38,803 nt of DNA from Selenomonadaceae bacterium. Lineage in GTDB: Bacteria; Bacillota; Negativicutes; Selenomonadales; Selenomonadaceae. The translations under genes and the position numbers were made by a program. Positions within the stretch are counted from its first letter, which is position 1. Each line of letters begins with the position of its first letter. Positions 16,239 to 23,879 of the stretch are shown here, one piece after another. Location of the stretch: NCBI GenBank assembly GCA_017529935.1, contig JAFXNB010000035.1:1-38803 (forward strand). Direction: 5' to 3'. Under the pieces are notes generated by a model. The model had not been told where the DNA came from and did not search any database. It worked only from the letters and a program-made list of their open reading frames with translations.

Positions 16239-16973
16239 TTAGCCGTTGTAAATTTTGTAAATTTCGTCGGTGTAGGAGCCGTCGTCTTTGTGGACGATTA
16301 ACGGCGGCAAAATTTTTAAGTTGCCAGCGTTCGCGCCGACCACCGCCTCCAGCATTATCAAATTCGCGTCGCGCCCCGCCTTTGGCTGAATCAGGCACAG
16401 ACGTTTCATTTCCATTTGATGACGGTGCAGGGCGTCGACGATTTCGCACAGCCGCGCCGCAAGGTGAATCATGTAAAATGCGCCGTGGAATTTCAAAACG
16501 TAGCGCGCCGCCGTCACCACGTCTTCTAGCGTCGCCGTGAACTCGTGTCGCGCCCGCGCTATCCCCGAAATTTTATTCGCCTCGCCGTCGGTTATCGGCG
16601 TGTAGGGCGGATTGGCTATCGCCGCGTCGAAACTCTCCGCCTTAAAAAGTTCGCGGTGCTTGCGATAGTCGCCCTCCACGACCGAAATTTTTTCCGATAA
16701 ACCGTTCAGCTCGACGTTGCGCCGCGCCAAATCTGCCATGCACGAATTTAACTCCACCGCGCAAATTTCTTTGACTTCGTCGGCGATTAACAGCGGAATT
16801 ACTCCCGTGCCCGTGCCCAAATCTATGACGCGGGCATTTTTTTTGAACTTTGGGAAGTGGGCAATCAGCACCGAATCCATCGAAAAACAAAATTCGTTTT
16901 GATTCTGGATAATGGTGCGCCCCGACCGCATCAAGTCATCAAGGCGTTCGCCCTCGCGCAGAAAAATTTTCAC
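16239..16973 (-). CDS. trmN6: tRNA1(Val) (adenine37-N6)-methyltransferase
   Basis: Rossmann-fold SAM-dependent methyltransferase modifying A37 of tRNA-Val (YfiC/YabB family). Motif I is VIDLGTGTGVIPLL, the acidic loop is CAVELNSCMADLARRN, and the catalytic motif NPPY is in AIANPPYTPIT. It has 244 residues, as usual. The start overlaps the ricT stop by four bases; the ricT-trmN6 pair is conserved in Firmicutes (yaaT-yabB in Bacillus, with yabA between). Confidence 0.88.
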   Translation of the reverse strand: MKIFLREGERLDDLMRSGRTIIQNQNEFCFSMDSVLIAHFPKFKKNARVIDLGTGTGVIPLLIADEVKEICAVELNSCMADLARRNVELNGLSEKISVVEGDYRKHRELFKAESFDAAIANPPYTPITDGEANKISGIARARHEFTATLEDVVTAARYVLKFHGAFYMIHLAARLCEIVDALHRHQMEMKRLCLIQPKAGRDANLIMLEAVVGANAGNLKILPPLIVHKDDGSYTDEIYKIYNG

Positions 16974-18067
16974 CGTCTGGAGTCTCGTCGGGATTGACGG
17001 CGGCTTTTATCAGAGCGCGGACGTTCGGAACGCGGCGGGCGTTCAGATTTGCGCTCAGAATTTTCCTGCCGATTGTAGCGGCGATTGAAATTTTCCGTCC
17101 TGCGCGGGCGTTCACGTCTCGGCGGGCGTTCGGTGCGCACAGGACGTTCGGCACGTGGCGGGCGTTCAGGTTTGGGCGGCGGTTCAATCGGCTTAATTTC
17201 CTCGACCTGCGCGGCTTCCTCGACAGATTCAAAATCCTCGGCATTGACGGGCAAAATATCTTCCCAGCTCGCGACGACGGTTTTGTTCGTGTCAAGGAGA
17301 ATCGTGGCGTTTCTGCGCGAAAAACTCACCGCAACAACTTTGCCCTCGCCGTCAGCGACAATCACTCGGCTACCATTGCGCGGCTTGAGCGTAACCGTTT
17401 GCTTCGGGCAGTTTTCGCAATACAAATCGTTTTCGTACTTTAGACAGCACATCAGCCGCCCGCACACGCCGCTAATTTTTGTCGGGTTGAGCGATAAATT
17501 TTGGTCTTTAGCCATGCGAATCGACACGGGAATAAAATCGCCCAGAAAAGACGCGCAACACAAAGGACGCCCGCAACCGCCCATGCCGCCCAAAAGTTTT
17601 GCCTCGTCGCGAACGCCCACTTGCCGCAATTCAATGCGCGTGCGGAATATCGCCGCCAAATCTCTGACCAAATCGCGGAAGTCAACGCGCCCGTCCGCCG
17701 TGAAGAAGAAAATTATTTTGTTCACGTCAAATGTAAACTCGACGTTGATTAACTTCATGGGCAGGTCGTGTTCCTTTATCTTGTCCATGCAAATGTCAAA
17801 GGCGTATTTTTCCTCCGCTTGGTTGCGTTCAAGCTGAATTAAATCTTCGGCGGTCGCTTTCCTGTAAATTTTTCTGAGCGGCATGCCCGGCTCCGTTTCG
17901 ATTTTTTCTTCGGCGAGCAGTTCACGCGGCGCAACGACGATTTTTCCGCACTCCAGCCCGCGCGAAGTTTCCACGAGAACCGAATCGCCCTTTGAAAGTT
18001 CTTCCTCGTTCGGCTCGTAAAATAAAATTCTGCCCGCCTTTTTTATTCTGACTCCGATAATCTGCAT
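16970..18067 (-). CDS. ricT: RicT/YaaT PSP1-domain protein with Arg/Pro-rich tail
   Basis: Homologue of Bacillus RicT (YaaT), part of the RicAFT complex that binds Fe-S clusters and helps RNase Y in mRNA maturation. The PSP1 domain spans ~1-240 with the Cys-rich motifs GGCGRPLCCASFL and GVCGRLMCCLKYE and the CENCPKQ pair, the probable cluster ligands. The protein has 365 residues, against about 275 in Bacillus: from ~285 on there is an added low-complexity tail of PPR/ERP/SRR repeats, strongly basic, likely disordered and RNA-binding (inference). ATG 18067 is preceded by GAGGAG. The start is 12 bases from the deoD stop. Confidence 0.88.
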   Translation of the reverse strand: MQIIGVRIKKAGRILFYEPNEEELSKGDSVLVETSRGLECGKIVVAPRELLAEEKIETEPGMPLRKIYRKATAEDLIQLERNQAEEKYAFDICMDKIKEHDLPMKLINVEFTFDVNKIIFFFTADGRVDFRDLVRDLAAIFRTRIELRQVGVRDEAKLLGGMGGCGRPLCCASFLGDFIPVSIRMAKDQNLSLNPTKISGVCGRLMCCLKYENDLYCENCPKQTVTLKPRNGSRVIVADGEGKVVAVSFSRRNATILLDTNKTVVASWEDILPVNAEDFESVEEAAQVEEIKPIEPPPKPERPPRAERPVRTERPPRRERPRRTENFNRRYNRQENSERKSERPPRSERPRSDKSRRQSRRDSRR

Positions 18068-18079
18068 TCGACCGCTCCT

Positions 18080-18946
18080 CTATTGAATAATCGTTTCAAG
18101 CGCGATTTTTATCATGTCGTTGAAAGTCGATTGCCGTTCTTCGGGCGTGCAGTGTTCTTTTCTCAACAAATCGTCGCTGACCGTGAAAATCGCCAGGGCT
18201 TGAACGTTGGCGGCGGCGGCGTGCAAGTAAAGCGCGGCACTTTCCATTTCCACAGCCAAAATCCCGTAGCGGCGGAGCTTGTCGTTGAAAGTATTTTTCC
18301 CGTCGCCAAAAGTCCCGTTCGGGTCGTCGTAGTCATTGTAAAATAAATCGGTGCAGATGACGTTGCCGACTTTGACGGGCAGATCTAAATTTTTCGCAAC
18401 GGAGACGGCTTTGCTAAGCAATTCAAAATCAGCGAGCAAAGAAAAATTAACCGCGCCGCCGAAAACTTGATTGACGATAGAAGAATCCGTCGACGAACCT
18501 TGAGCAATAAGAACGTCGCGCAGGCGAATATTTTCGTTCATGCCGCCGCACGTCCCGACGCGGATTAATTTCTTCGCGCCGAAAACTTCAATCAGCTCAT
18601 GCAGATAAATCGAGATTGACGGAATGCCCATGCCCGTCGCCTGAATCGAGACGCGCTCGCCCTTGTATTTGCCCGTGAAGCCGAAAATATTTCTAATCGC
18701 CGTATATTGATGAATGTCCTCCAAAAAATTTTCCGCGATGATTTTGGCGCGGACAGGGTCGCCGGGTAATAAAACGCGTTCGGCAACTTCGCCAACTTTC
18801 GCTGCAATGTGTATGCTCGCCATAGAAATCTCTCCTTCGTCATTTTTAGTTGTACTCAATGCCTCTGCGACGTTGAATTGACCGATAGCCGCACCCACTG
18901 CCGCAACGCCCGCCATTTTGAAAAGATTGCGCCTTGTAATGTCCAT
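18080..18946 (-). CDS. deoD: DeoD-type purine nucleoside phosphorylase with N-terminal Tat signal
   Basis: Trimeric-hexameric phosphorylase splitting purine (deoxy)nucleosides to base and (deoxy)ribose 1-phosphate. The body (from M42, ~247 residues) is normal DeoD: LLPGDPVRAK, GMGIPSISIY, RVGTCGG, AVEMESAALY and the catalytic Asp in SDDLLRKEHCT. Unusually, residues 1-41 form a twin-arginine signal: MDITRRNLFK (R5-R6), a hydrophobic stretch MAGVAAVGAAIG, and AEA for cleavage near residue 29. ATG 18946 has GAGAGG at seven bases. A second, strong start exists inside the frame: AAGGAGAG then ATG at 18823 (MASIHIAA), which would give a cytosolic enzyme. So one gene may yield exported and cytosolic forms. 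DeoD is normally cytoplasmic and unsignalled. Confidence 0.85.
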   Translation of the reverse strand: MDITRRNLFKMAGVAAVGAAIGQFNVAEALSTTKNDEGEISMASIHIAAKVGEVAERVLLPGDPVRAKIIAENFLEDIHQYTAIRNIFGFTGKYKGERVSIQATGMGIPSISIYLHELIEVFGAKKLIRVGTCGGMNENIRLRDVLIAQGSSTDSSIVNQVFGGAVNFSLLADFELLSKAVSVAKNLDLPVKVGNVICTDLFYNDYDDPNGTFGDGKNTFNDKLRRYGILAVEMESAALYLHAAAANVQALAIFTVSDDLLRKEHCTPEERQSTFNDMIKIALETIIQ

Positions 18947-19064
18947 GACTAAACCTCTCAAATATTTTTAACTGTAAAGTTCAACGTCACTCAGAAATTT
19001 ACTTTTTTAAAGAAACGCGTTCGGCAACTTCGCCAACTTTCGCCGCAATGTGTATGCTTGCCAT
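18772..19064 (-). repeat. 52-bp direct repeat of the deoD 5' end
   Basis: Bases 18772-18823 and 19013-19064 are 52-bp direct copies with two differences, 241 bp apart. Both encode MASIHIAAKVGEVAERV. The first is inside the intact deoD, the second starts the truncated copy. The spacer 18824-18998 holds the Tat-signal coding segment. Confidence 0.85.
18999..19064 (-). pseudogene. truncated deoD 5' end with intact ribosome binding site
   Basis: A 21-codon ORF (MASIHIAAKVGEVAERVSLKK, then TAA), identical to the DeoD N-terminus for 17 residues. It keeps a strong ribosome site, AGGAGGA, six bases before ATG 19064, directly after the cheV terminator. It may be a relic of a second deoD or of the ancestral start, and could still be translated as a short peptide. 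Confidence 0.7.
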
Positions 19065-19080
19065 AAATTTTCCTCCTATC

Positions 19081-19110
19081 AAACAAAAAGCCCGCCGAAT
19101 TGCGCGGGCA
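19081..19110 (-). terminator. rho-independent terminator after cheV
   Basis: GCCCGC (19090-19095) pairs with GCGGGC (19104-19109); on the - strand the hairpin is followed by TTTTTG. It sits nine bases past the cheV stop. Confidence 0.75.
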
Positions 19111-19118
19111 GAAAATTT

Positions 19119-20075
19119 TCAAGCGTTGGGCTTCCTGCCGAAAATAAATTTGTCAAGCAAGTCGATGAGCTGACCGATTTCGGGCTTGGAAATTTGAGCA
19201 CTCGCGCCAAGCTCCTCGCCCTTTATGCGCATTTCTTCGTTGATTAAAGACGAGAACAGGACAAAGGGCACGTTGCGGAGCCTGTCGTTGTGGCGCACGA
19301 GTTTCAAAAGTCTGTGACCGTCCATCATGGGCATTTCCACATCTGAAACGACAATGCTCAAGTGGCTGGCAATGTCGCCGTCCTTTGACGCCAGCCCCTG
19401 CAGATATTCCCAAGCGTCCTTGCCGTTGCCGAAGTCGCGGACAAAACGATAGCCCGAATCATGCAACGTCGAGACAAGTAAATCGCGCAACATGGGCGAA
19501 TCTTCCGCAACGACAACATGAGCGTCAGCCCGAATCGCCCGCACGTCGGAAGTCGCGTCGGCAACTGTGGTGAGTTTCGCGTTAATTTCGGGATTAATCT
19601 CCGCGATAATCGTTTCAAAGTCAAGGAGCAGGACAATCCGGTCGGGCATTTTAATTATACCGACGACACGGCTCTGGTCGCCAACTTCCGGCGAAGGCTC
19701 CATGTCCTTCCACGAAATGCGGTGAATGCGCGAAACATTTTCCACCAAAAAGCCGATGTCGTAGTTGTTAATCTCCGTGACGATAATATTTTTCGCTTCG
19801 TCGCCGTTGGTCACGTTCAGGCAACGCGGGAGATTAACCAGCGGAATTGCCTTGCCGCGCAGAGTGAAAAGCCCGTCAATGTAAGGGTGCGCTTGGGGCA
19901 TTGCCGTGACGGGGACGCGCTGAATAACCTCGCGAACTTTGGCAACGTTTATCCCGTAATTTACGCCGCCTATGCTGAATTCCACTATTTCAAACTCGTT
20001 TGTGCCGCTCTCAAGCAAAATGCCTTTAGCATCGCCGAGAGTAGCAACTCCCTTTCGTGCTCTATCGTTCGCCAT
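19119..20075 (-). CDS. cheV: chemotaxis coupling protein CheV (CheW + receiver)
   Basis: Links chemoreceptors to CheA and tunes adaptation. Residues ~25-165 are a CheW-like domain (EIVEFSIGGVNYGINVAKVREVI, LRGKAIPLVNL); ~185-305 are a receiver domain with acidic pocket in AEDSPM, phospho-Asp D245 in VVSDVEMPMMDG and the conserved Lys in SKPE. Length 318 is typical. ATG 20075 is chosen because GGAGGCG lies just before it; a TTG-type extension upstream would include that site. It is last in the - strand unit that starts at 21293. It is the only chemotaxis gene here, and implies a motile organism. Confidence 0.93.
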   Translation of the reverse strand: MANDRARKGVATLGDAKGILLESGTNEFEIVEFSIGGVNYGINVAKVREVIQRVPVTAMPQAHPYIDGLFTLRGKAIPLVNLPRCLNVTNGDEAKNIIVTEINNYDIGFLVENVSRIHRISWKDMEPSPEVGDQSRVVGIIKMPDRIVLLLDFETIIAEINPEINAKLTTVADATSDVRAIRADAHVVVAEDSPMLRDLLVSTLHDSGYRFVRDFGNGKDAWEYLQGLASKDGDIASHLSIVVSDVEMPMMDGHRLLKLVRHNDRLRNVPFVLFSSLINEEMRIKGEELGASAQISKPEIGQLIDLLDKFIFGRKPNA

Positions 20076-20152
20076 TAAATCCGCCTCCAATTATTTCTAT
20101 CAACGGCAGGAAATTTCGCCGAAAAAATTGTTAATCCTTCAACTATACAAAA

Positions 20153-20737
20153 TTACTTAACGAGATTGTCAAAGTCGGCTTGCGGCACGAGTGTAACCAG
20201 CCCCATTATCGCCAAAATTTGTTCAAGGGCAATACGCGCCGTCGACGTGTTCTTAACGACAAAATCAACGTCGCGCCAATGTTCAAACTCGCCCGTTTCA
20301 TCAGCCGTCTCCACGTAATATCTTATCTCGTCGTTGGAGCAGCCCGCGCGGAGCATTCTGTCGACGAAAACTTCATCGTCAATCATCAGAAAAATCGTCA
20401 CGAGGTCTTGGTTGATAAATTTCTGCAACTGCTTAATCCCCGCCACGTCGTGCATAATCGCTACACTGACTTTGTGATTTTTGTACGCGTCAAGCACTTC
20501 GGATTTGCGCAAGCCGTAGGAATGAGCCTGATAGGTGTTGTCGACGATAAATTTTTCCTGCTTGTACTTGTCGTTCTTGACGGTCTGATAAATCTTGCGC
20601 TTGTAGGCGTAGCGGTCGTCGAAAACGCGCGTCGTGACGGTCGGGATATAGTGAATGCCCATCGACAGCAGCTGGGAGACCATCGTCGATTTGCCGGACG
20701 TGTGCGGACCGAGGAACGCGTAAATTTTATTTGCCAT
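20153..20737 (-). CDS. guanylate-kinase-like P-loop protein
   Basis: A 194-residue protein with a Walker A loop GPHTSGKST at residues 10-18 and a TVTTRVFDDRY segment reminiscent of the nucleotide-monophosphate site of guanylate kinase. NTYQAHSYGLRKSEV resembles the GMP-binding GxxYG region. It diverges from the housekeeping Gmk (no SGPSGAGK, no TRxPRxGE), so it is probably a specialised paralogue or a regulatory P-loop protein. AAGGAGG lies seven bases before ATG 20737. The gene lies between a zinc ribbon and cheV and shares their promoter. The real substrate cannot be given. Confidence 0.6.
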   Translation of the reverse strand: MANKIYAFLGPHTSGKSTMVSQLLSMGIHYIPTVTTRVFDDRYAYKRKIYQTVKNDKYKQEKFIVDNTYQAHSYGLRKSEVLDAYKNHKVSVAIMHDVAGIKQLQKFINQDLVTIFLMIDDEVFVDRMLRAGCSNDEIRYYVETADETGEFEHWRDVDFVVKNTSTARIALEQILAIMGLVTLVPQADFDNLVK

Positions 20738-20749
20738 GTAAATTCCTCC

Positions 20750-20959
20750 TTATCTTTTTTCCTTAGCAATGACGCGCACGGTGTCTTCGTCTTCGTCAAG
20801 TTCCGCGACGCAACGTGGGCAACATTCGTATTGCGTGCCGTCGGGCAAGGAGCGTTTGCCCGTGCATTTCGTGCAGAAAATCAGACTGCAACGCTTGCAC
20901 TCGAAAATTTCGCCAAAGTTCGTGCGCCCGCAGCGCGGACAGCTGTTGTAAGTCGCCAT
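20750..20959 (-). CDS. small zinc-ribbon protein
   Basis: A 69-residue protein with four CxxC pairs (CPRC, CKRC, CTKC, CPRC), enough for two zinc ribbons, and an acidic linker (AELDEDEDTV) ending in a basic tail. This is the pattern of short double zinc-ribbon proteins that act as adaptors in transcription or protein complexes; no specific role is recognisable. AAGGAGGCG precedes ATG 20959. Gaps of 12-13 bases on both sides indicate one operon with the P-loop protein and the small unknown gene. Confidence 0.7.
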   Translation of the reverse strand: MATYNSCPRCGRTNFGEIFECKRCSLIFCTKCTGKRSLPDGTQYECCPRCVAELDEDEDTVRVIAKEKR

Positions 20960-20972
20960 GTGAAACGCCTCC

Positions 20973-21293
20973 TTAATAATGCGGGTGAAGTTTAACGTAT
21001 TCGACGGGGCGGCTCCAATCGACGTGCACGCCCGTCGCCTCCCAAAGCCGCGTCAAAACGATTTTTAAATTCTCCGCGCTCTCGTTGGGATTGATAATTT
21101 CCGCCGTGAAGTCCAAAAGAGTTTCATGCGGAATTTTTATTTCGTGCGTCGTCGTCAAAAAATTTTCGGCAAGTGTCCTGCCCTCTTCGTCGCCCAATGT
21201 CACGAGAACTTTTTTTGTCGCCTCGTCGAACTCCACCCAACCCAAACTTCCCTTGTAACTTATCGCCACGCTGAAATTTTCCAATAAAATCAT
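20973..21293 (-). CDS. small protein of unknown function
   Basis: First gene of the - strand unit ending in cheV. A 106-residue mixed alpha/beta protein (ILLENFSVAISYKGSLGWVE, NFLTTTHEIKIPHETLLD, ending KLHPHY); no motif is recognised. The open frame extends to 21470 but a promoter lies at 21325-21352, so translation cannot start above it. ATG 21293 directly abuts GAGGAG, which is too close; the TTG at 21284 gives nine-base spacing, so the real start may be TTG 21284. The spacing to the zinc-ribbon gene (13 bases) indicates co-transcription. Confidence 0.55.
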   Translation of the reverse strand: MILLENFSVAISYKGSLGWVEFDEATKKVLVTLGDEEGRTLAENFLTTTHEIKIPHETLLDFTAEIINPNESAENLKIVLTRLWEATGVHVDWSRPVEYVKLHPHY

Positions 21294-21324
21294 CTCCTCA
21301 AACGTACGTCGAAAATCTGTACTA

Positions 21325-21352
21325 ATTCTAGCAAAAATTTTTCTGCCGTCAA
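21325..21352 (-). promoter_or_regulatory. sigma70-type promoter for the 21293-cheV unit
   Basis: On the - strand TTGACG (21347-21352) and TAGAAT (21325-21330) with a 16-bp spacer, about 30 bases upstream of the first start codon. Strong match to consensus. Confidence 0.7.
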
Positions 21353-21396
21353 CGAATTTTAATTTAACATTCCTAGGGATTATAGACAAAGTATGA

Positions 21397-21436
21397 TAAA
21401 ATACTCCGCGAATGAAATGTGAACTAAAATTATAAT
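21397..21436 (+). promoter_or_regulatory. candidate promoter region for the LPS block
   Basis: Two -10-like elements on the + strand, TAAAAT (21397-21402) and TATAAT (21431-21436), 20-60 bases ahead of the VirK-like start. Neither has a convincing -35. One of them probably serves the glycan cluster; the region is divergent from the 21293 promoter. Confidence 0.35.
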
Positions 21437-21456
21437 CGGCTCGCAGAGGAGAGATT

Positions 21457-22380
21457 ATGAGCAACTTCATTGAACTTGGGAAAAAAATTTACGACTTGAA
21501 CAATCCGCGGGAGGCGCACCGCTTTGCAGTGTTCGTGGCGCGTTGCCTTTTGCACCCGCAACGCATGAGCCGCTTGGAAAAATTTTTCGCGCAATCGGAA
21601 TTGCTAGCCAAAGTTGCGGCAGGCTATCCGTTCGTCTACGAACAGGCGACGCGGGCATTTTTTTATCATCGGTCGACGTTCGAGGAGCGGGCGCGGCTGA
21701 TTGAAGAGAACATGAGCTTTTTATCGGCGCGTTTCAACGAAGACTTTATGCTGAAACTTTACGGCGACAAAAAAATTGAGCTGTGGCGGCTGCCGCTCGA
21801 CGAAACTTTGGGCGACATGAATTTGGTGCTGTGCGCCGAATCTGGGCAACGCAAAGAGGGACTTGCCGCCGTCATGTTCAATTTGCCAGATGAAGTGCCC
21901 GTTTATCAAATTTTATTTTGGATAGCGCGCGACGCCGAAAAAAATTGGGCGATGTGGATTGGCGCGATGCAAGGTCCCAACGTCGACGACGCAAAGGATT
22001 TAGTCAAGCGCATAACAAAAAAATGTCACGCTTACCGCACGAAAAATTTGATTCTCTACGCCGCGCAGAGTGTGGCTCGGTCTTTGGGCGTGAAAAAAAT
22101 TTTCGCCGTCACCAACGAGGGCTACTACGCCAACAACCACGTGCGCCGCGACAGGAAGTTGAAAACTTCGTTCAGCGATTTTTGGGCGGAGGCGGGCGGC
22201 ACTCCGACGAACGACGCCAGATTTTTTGAGTTGCCGCTTGTCGAGACGCGTAAAACTGCTGATGAAATTCCGTCACATAAGCGGGCGCAATATCGGCGGC
22301 GATTTGCTATGCTTGACGAATTGGACGCGGCGATTGCGGAGACATTGCGAGGATTTAAAAATGCGGATAGCGATATTTGA
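21457..22380 (+). CDS. VirK/YbjX-family protein (DUF535)
   Basis: A 307-residue protein of the DUF535 family, known as VirK in Shigella/Salmonella and YbjX in E. coli, PhoPQ-regulated and linked to envelope or LPS modification and resistance to host defences; the biochemical function is not settled. Visible family features include HPQRMSRLEKFF near the start, the central GDKKIELWRLPL, and the GVKKIFAVTNEGYYANNHVRRDRKLKTSF segment split by the conserved YYAN block. No signal peptide or membrane span. GAGGAGAG precedes ATG 21457. It overlaps the next glycosyltransferase by 20 bases, so it is the first gene of the LPS-type block. Confidence 0.75.
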   Translation: MSNFIELGKKIYDLNNPREAHRFAVFVARCLLHPQRMSRLEKFFAQSELLAKVAAGYPFVYEQATRAFFYHRSTFEERARLIEENMSFLSARFNEDFMLKLYGDKKIELWRLPLDETLGDMNLVLCAESGQRKEGLAAVMFNLPDEVPVYQILFWIARDAEKNWAMWIGAMQGPNVDDAKDLVKRITKKCHAYRTKNLILYAAQSVARSLGVKKIFAVTNEGYYANNHVRRDRKLKTSFSDFWAEAGGTPTNDARFFELPLVETRKTADEIPSHKRAQYRRRFAMLDELDAAIAETLRGFKNADSDI

Positions 22381-23494
22381 AAACATAATGACGCCCGGCG
22401 GTCACGAGGTAGAATTCGACAGAATTTTGGTTGAAGAACTTCGCGGGCTGGGGCATGCGGTCGAGTTTTATGTCCCGCAAAATTTTTCATTCCAATTCGA
22501 TTATCAAACGCCGGTCACGCGGCTGAAGGGCGACGCCGTCACCTACACGAACTCGCGCGGGTTGAAAAAAATTTTTGCGGCGGCTAAGCGCGAAATTAAT
22601 CGGCAACGTTGGTACAGTCAGCTTTTCGAGGCGCAAAAAAATTTCGACGCGCTGATTGTCCCGACATCGACTTACAGATATTTGCGGGCGTTGAATCACA
22701 GCGCGTTGAAAAAAATTTCCGTACCGCTGATTTTTATTTTACACGGAATCAATCCGACGGAGGCTCCGAAATTTTTGGCGGCGGCTGATAAACTTTCTGC
22801 GAACAAAAATATCAAACCCGTCGTGCTGACGTTCGGCGACAATATTTTTGGTGAGCGGCGCGAAAATATTTTTACGATTTATCCGCCGACTTACACCGCC
22901 CGCGATTTGAAAGTTGCGCCGGAAATTTCTGCGGCGGGAAAAATTTTGAAGGTCGGCTTCTTCGGGCAATATCGGCGGGAAAAAAATCTGCGCGGGCTGT
23001 TGGAAGTTTATCTGCGCGGCAATTATACTCGCAAAGTTGAATTGCAAGTTCAAGGCTCAACGATGCACGCGGAGGACGCCGAGGACTTTGAAAAAATTAT
23101 TGAGCAATATCGCGGCGTCGAAGGCTTGAGTTTTTTGCACAAGGGCTTAATCGGCGCGGAGTGGCAGCGGGCGATTCTGAACGTTGACGCGCTTTTGATG
23201 CCGTATTCTGCGCCGCGCTATCGTTATCATTGGGGCGGCATGCTGTTCACGGCGATTGGCTTCGGCAAACCGGTTGTGGCAAGCGACGACATGAACCCCG
23301 AAGTTTTCGAGCTGTACCGCGTCGGCGAAACTTTTCACAGCGGCGACACTGACGACTTGGCGCGTGTGCTGGAGAATTTTATCAACGGCTTCGACGAAAA
23401 TTTTCCGACGTACTCAAAAAATCTCAAGGCGGCGGGAGAAGATTTTTCGCCCGTGAATTTTGCTCGGCGGCTTGAAAAAATTATTCAGCAATAA
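22361..23494 (+). CDS. family 4-type glycosyltransferase
   Basis: Predicted cytoplasmic retaining glycosyltransferase with a GT-B fold, 377 residues. The N-terminus RIAIFENIMTPGGHEVEFDR opens the first Rossmann lobe; the second lobe begins at KVGFFGQYRREKNLRGLLEVY, and the C-terminal nucleotide-sugar part is GKPVVASDDMNPEVFELY. ATG 22361 lies inside the VirK-like gene and is preceded by GAGGA (22349-22353); the longer frame to 22226 only repeats the upstream gene's sequence. Its donor and acceptor cannot be assigned, but the cluster suggests LPS core or O-antigen assembly. Confidence 0.8.
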   Translation: MRIAIFENIMTPGGHEVEFDRILVEELRGLGHAVEFYVPQNFSFQFDYQTPVTRLKGDAVTYTNSRGLKKIFAAAKREINRQRWYSQLFEAQKNFDALIVPTSTYRYLRALNHSALKKISVPLIFILHGINPTEAPKFLAAADKLSANKNIKPVVLTFGDNIFGERRENIFTIYPPTYTARDLKVAPEISAAGKILKVGFFGQYRREKNLRGLLEVYLRGNYTRKVELQVQGSTMHAEDAEDFEKIIEQYRGVEGLSFLHKGLIGAEWQRAILNVDALLMPYSAPRYRYHWGGMLFTAIGFGKPVVASDDMNPEVFELYRVGETFHSGDTDDLARVLENFINGFDENFPTYSKNLKAAGEDFSPVNFARRLEKIIQQ

Positions 23495-23500
23495 AAAAAC

Positions 23501-23528
23501 GCCCCGAATTATCGAGGCAGGAATTTTT
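23501..23528. terminator. bidirectional terminator between the glycosyltransferase and vapD
   Basis: GCCCCGA (23501-23507) pairs with TCGAGGC (23512-23518), one mismatch, with T residues after it on the + strand and an A-run (T-run for the - strand) before it. It ends two convergent genes. Confidence 0.55.
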
Positions 23529-23531
23529 CTG

Positions 23532-23816
23532 TCAACCTTTAACAACTTCAGTAAAGTCAGACCAATCTTCAACTTTGAAGGCGCGAATATCACGAACACT
23601 GCGCTTGAACCAACCGATGCGCGAGAGCTTGTTAATCGCTTTGTAAACTGTTGTCAGAGAATCTTTTTCGCTGTTGTTGATGTAAACGCTTCCTTGCGTC
23701 CAATCGAATCCGAGGGTAGTTAGTTCGCGGCGAATCTCATCGTAAGCACCGTTGTAAGGGTCGCCGTATTCGCGTTTGAGGTCGTCGATTTTCAAATCAA
23801 AAGCGATTGCGTACAT
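23532..23816 (-). CDS. vapD: VapD-family ribonuclease
   Basis: A 94-residue protein of the virulence-associated protein D family, with a Cas2-like ferredoxin fold; characterised members are mRNA-cleaving ribonucleases or toxins. Signatures: [17 protein letters not shown] at the start, [13 protein letters not shown] in the middle, and [17 protein letters not shown] near the end, very close to Haemophilus VapD. ATG 23816 has AAAGGAGC nine bases before it; the longer frame upstream lacks such a site. It is the only - strand gene in the glycan block, convergent with one glycosyltransferase and divergent from the next gene, like an inserted islet. Confidence 0.88.
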   Translation of the reverse strand: MYAIAFDLKIDDLKREYGDPYNGAYDEIRRELTTLGFDWTQGSVYINNSEKDSLTTVYKAINKLSRIGWFKRSVRDIRAFKVEDWSDFTEVVKG

Positions 23817-23839
23817 AATAATCAGCTCCTTTCGCCGCG

Positions 23840-23867
23840 ATTTTATCACAAAAATTTTCAAAAGCAA
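23840..23867 (-). promoter_or_regulatory. promoter for vapD
   Basis: On the - strand TTGCTT (23862-23867) and TAAAAT (23840-23845), 16-bp spacer, 24 bases before ATG 23816. The -35 lies a few bases from the ribosome site of the divergent gene at 23880. Confidence 0.5.
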
Positions 23868-23879
23868 AGGGAGATATTT

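Noticed and set aside
21294..21470. Extension of the small unknown - strand gene up to 21470
   Set aside because: A strong - strand promoter (21325-21352) lies within that stretch, so it cannot be coding for this gene.
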